Below, one piece after another: positions 6,137-6,939 of a DNA stretch of 6,939 nt. Numbering within the stretch: position 1 is the stretch's first letter; each line of letters starts with the position of its first letter. Below the pieces are notes generated by a model. It had not been told where the DNA came from, did no database searches, and saw nothing but the letters and a program-made list of their open reading frames with translations. Position numbers and translations under genes: made by a program. The stretch comes from Candidatus Ventricola intestinavium (GTDB lineage Bacteria; Bacillota; Clostridia; Christensenellales; Aristaeellaceae): contig DVMG01000033.1 of NCBI GenBank assembly GCA_018715105.1, positions 1 to 6,939 on the forward strand. Direction: 5' to 3'.

Positions 6137-6814
6137 ATGAATGCCGCTCAGATCAAAAAATACTCCGGACGTGTGCGTCGGCGGCGTCTTTTCAGGCGGC
6201 TGATTCTGGCCGTGCTGCTGCTTGCGGCCGTGCTGCTGCTGATTGATCACAATTTCAAGCCCCTCGTCCTGTCCCTGGCGGAGGCACGCTCAGCTGCCAT
6301 GGCCTCTCAGGTGCTCAACGCGGCGCTTGGCCAAGCGCTGGGGAACGGCATTGGCTACGACGATCTGATGAATGTGCGCATGGATGAGAATGGGCAGGTG
6401 GCGCTGCTTTCGGCGAACACGGTGCAGATGAACATGCTGGCGGACAAAGCGGGGGATGCCGCGCTTCGCATGCTGGAGAGCATGAGCAGCGAGCAGGTGG
6501 GCGTGCCCCTTGGCGCGGCGCTGGGAATCACCCTGCTGGCCGGCAGCGGTCCCATCATCCCGGTATCCATCGTGCCCATCGGCTCGGTGAGCACGGATTT
6601 TGAGACGGAGTTTGAGGCCTGCGGCATCAACCAGACGCGCCACAAGGTCTACCTGCAGGTTTCGGCAAACATCCGCATCGTCATCCCCACCGGCGCGAAG
6701 ACGACAAATGTCACAGCCAATATGCTGGTGGCCGAGTCCATCATTGTCGGCGGTGTGCCGGAAGGCTTTGTGGGCTATGACCTGACAAGCGATGAAATGA
6801 ACCTCGTGCAGTGA
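6137..6814 (+). CDS. yunB: Sporulation protein YunB
   Basis: This 225-residue protein matches the YunB family of endospore-formers; the Bacillus subtilis protein is somewhat longer, at roughly 250 residues. A basic N-terminus (RVRRRRLFRR) precedes one membrane segment (about residues 21-36), so the body is probably exported while anchored. Family features in order: IDHNFKPLVLSLAEARS (36-52), YDDLMNVRMDENGQV (74-88), N-terminal helix ending TVQMN (95-99), VPLGAALGITLLAGSGP (123-139), the signature GINQTRH (163-169), and VAESIIVGGVPEGFVG (198-213). In B. subtilis yunB belongs to the mother-cell sigma-E regulon and is required for normal sporulation; its biochemical activity is unknown. GGGAGGG precedes the ATG by 5-6 bases. 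The gene is divergent from the PBP, with 194 bases between start codons, and stands alone on the right side of the window. It implies an endospore lineage, though some non-sporulating relatives may keep such genes. Confidence 0.95.
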   Translation: MNAAQIKKYSGRVRRRRLFRRLILAVLLLAAVLLLIDHNFKPLVLSLAEARSAAMASQVLNAALGQALGNGIGYDDLMNVRMDENGQVALLSANTVQMNMLADKAGDAALRMLESMSSEQVGVPLGAALGITLLAGSGPIIPVSIVPIGSVSTDFETEFEACGINQTRHKVYLQVSANIRIVIPTGAKTTNVTANMLVAESIIVGGVPEGFVGYDLTSDEMNLVQ

Positions 6815-6939
6815 GACGAGGGAGGCTTTATACCCCAATGTCGGGCGCACGGTTTGGCCGCCGTGCGCCTGGCCGCCGCGGGGAGAGAGAAGATACGTGC
6901 ATCACTATAATTTTTAAATAAAATATTTAAAAATATTTT
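6815..6939. other. Intergenic tail ending in an abrupt A+T-only block
   Basis: After yunB the sequence is GC-rich through about 6900, then becomes nearly pure A+T from 6906. The last 20 bases are two near-copies of AAAATATTTA/T (6920-6929 and 6930-6939) with a 10-base period. A TATAAT at 6906-6911 has no credible -35. I see no gene here. Confidence 0.5.
6844..6869 (+). terminator. GC-rich hairpin downstream of yunB, no T-tract
   Basis: GGCGCACGG (6844-6852) pairs with CCGTGCGCC (6861-6869) around an 8-base loop, starting 29 bases after the yunB stop. It is placed where a terminator would be, but it is followed by GC-rich sequence rather than a T-run on either strand. It may act as a weak or factor-assisted terminator, as an mRNA 3' stabiliser, or as a protein-binding dyad. 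Confidence 0.45.

Noticed and set aside
6838..6921. Possible 27-residue small ORF after yunB
   Set aside because: The nearest Shine-Dalgarno-like GGGAGG is about 13 bases away, the ORF spans the hairpin, and the Arg/Gly-rich product resembles nothing known to me.

Overview
The window comes from a GC-rich, endospore-lineage Firmicute, most likely a high-GC clostridial (Eubacteriales/Oscillospirales/Christensenellales-type) gut or anaerobe genome. I infer this from the yunB sporulation gene, the NusG-domain-II membrane protein, the Firmicute-type class A penicillin-binding protein (PBP) with its cysteine-rich tail, and strong AAGGAGG-type ribosome binding sites. I cannot name a species from sequence alone.

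Layout. Positions 3-2926 (+) hold three closely packed genes that look like one operon. The first is the 3' part of a repeat protein made of ~37-residue helical TPR-like units followed by a small beta-type domain and an acidic tail. The second is a small anchored NusG domain II protein. The third is a multi-pass acyltransferase-3 family O-acyltransferase. A perfect-stem bidirectional terminator (about 2947-2997) closes this operon and also serves the convergent gene. That gene (5942-3069, -) encodes a complete 957-residue bifunctional class A PBP. A compact divergent intergenic region (5943-6136) carries an extended -10 promoter for the PBP and a weaker candidate promoter for the rightward gene. 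That gene (6137-6814, +) is yunB, a sporulation protein. The last 125 bases hold a GC-rich hairpin without a T-tract and then an abrupt, almost pure A+T end.

Functional theme. All recognisable products are membrane-associated or envelope-associated: peptidoglycan synthesis (PBP), surface or glycan acylation (acyltransferase 3), sporulation (YunB), and two anchored or exported-looking accessory proteins. The pairing of genes within the left operon is not a textbook cluster, and its joint function is unknown. I found no RNA genes, CRISPR arrays, insertion sequences or phage genes. I do not see a clearly new defence or mobile system. The least-described content is the repeat protein with its beta-rich C-terminal domain and its linkage to NusG-II and the acyltransferase.
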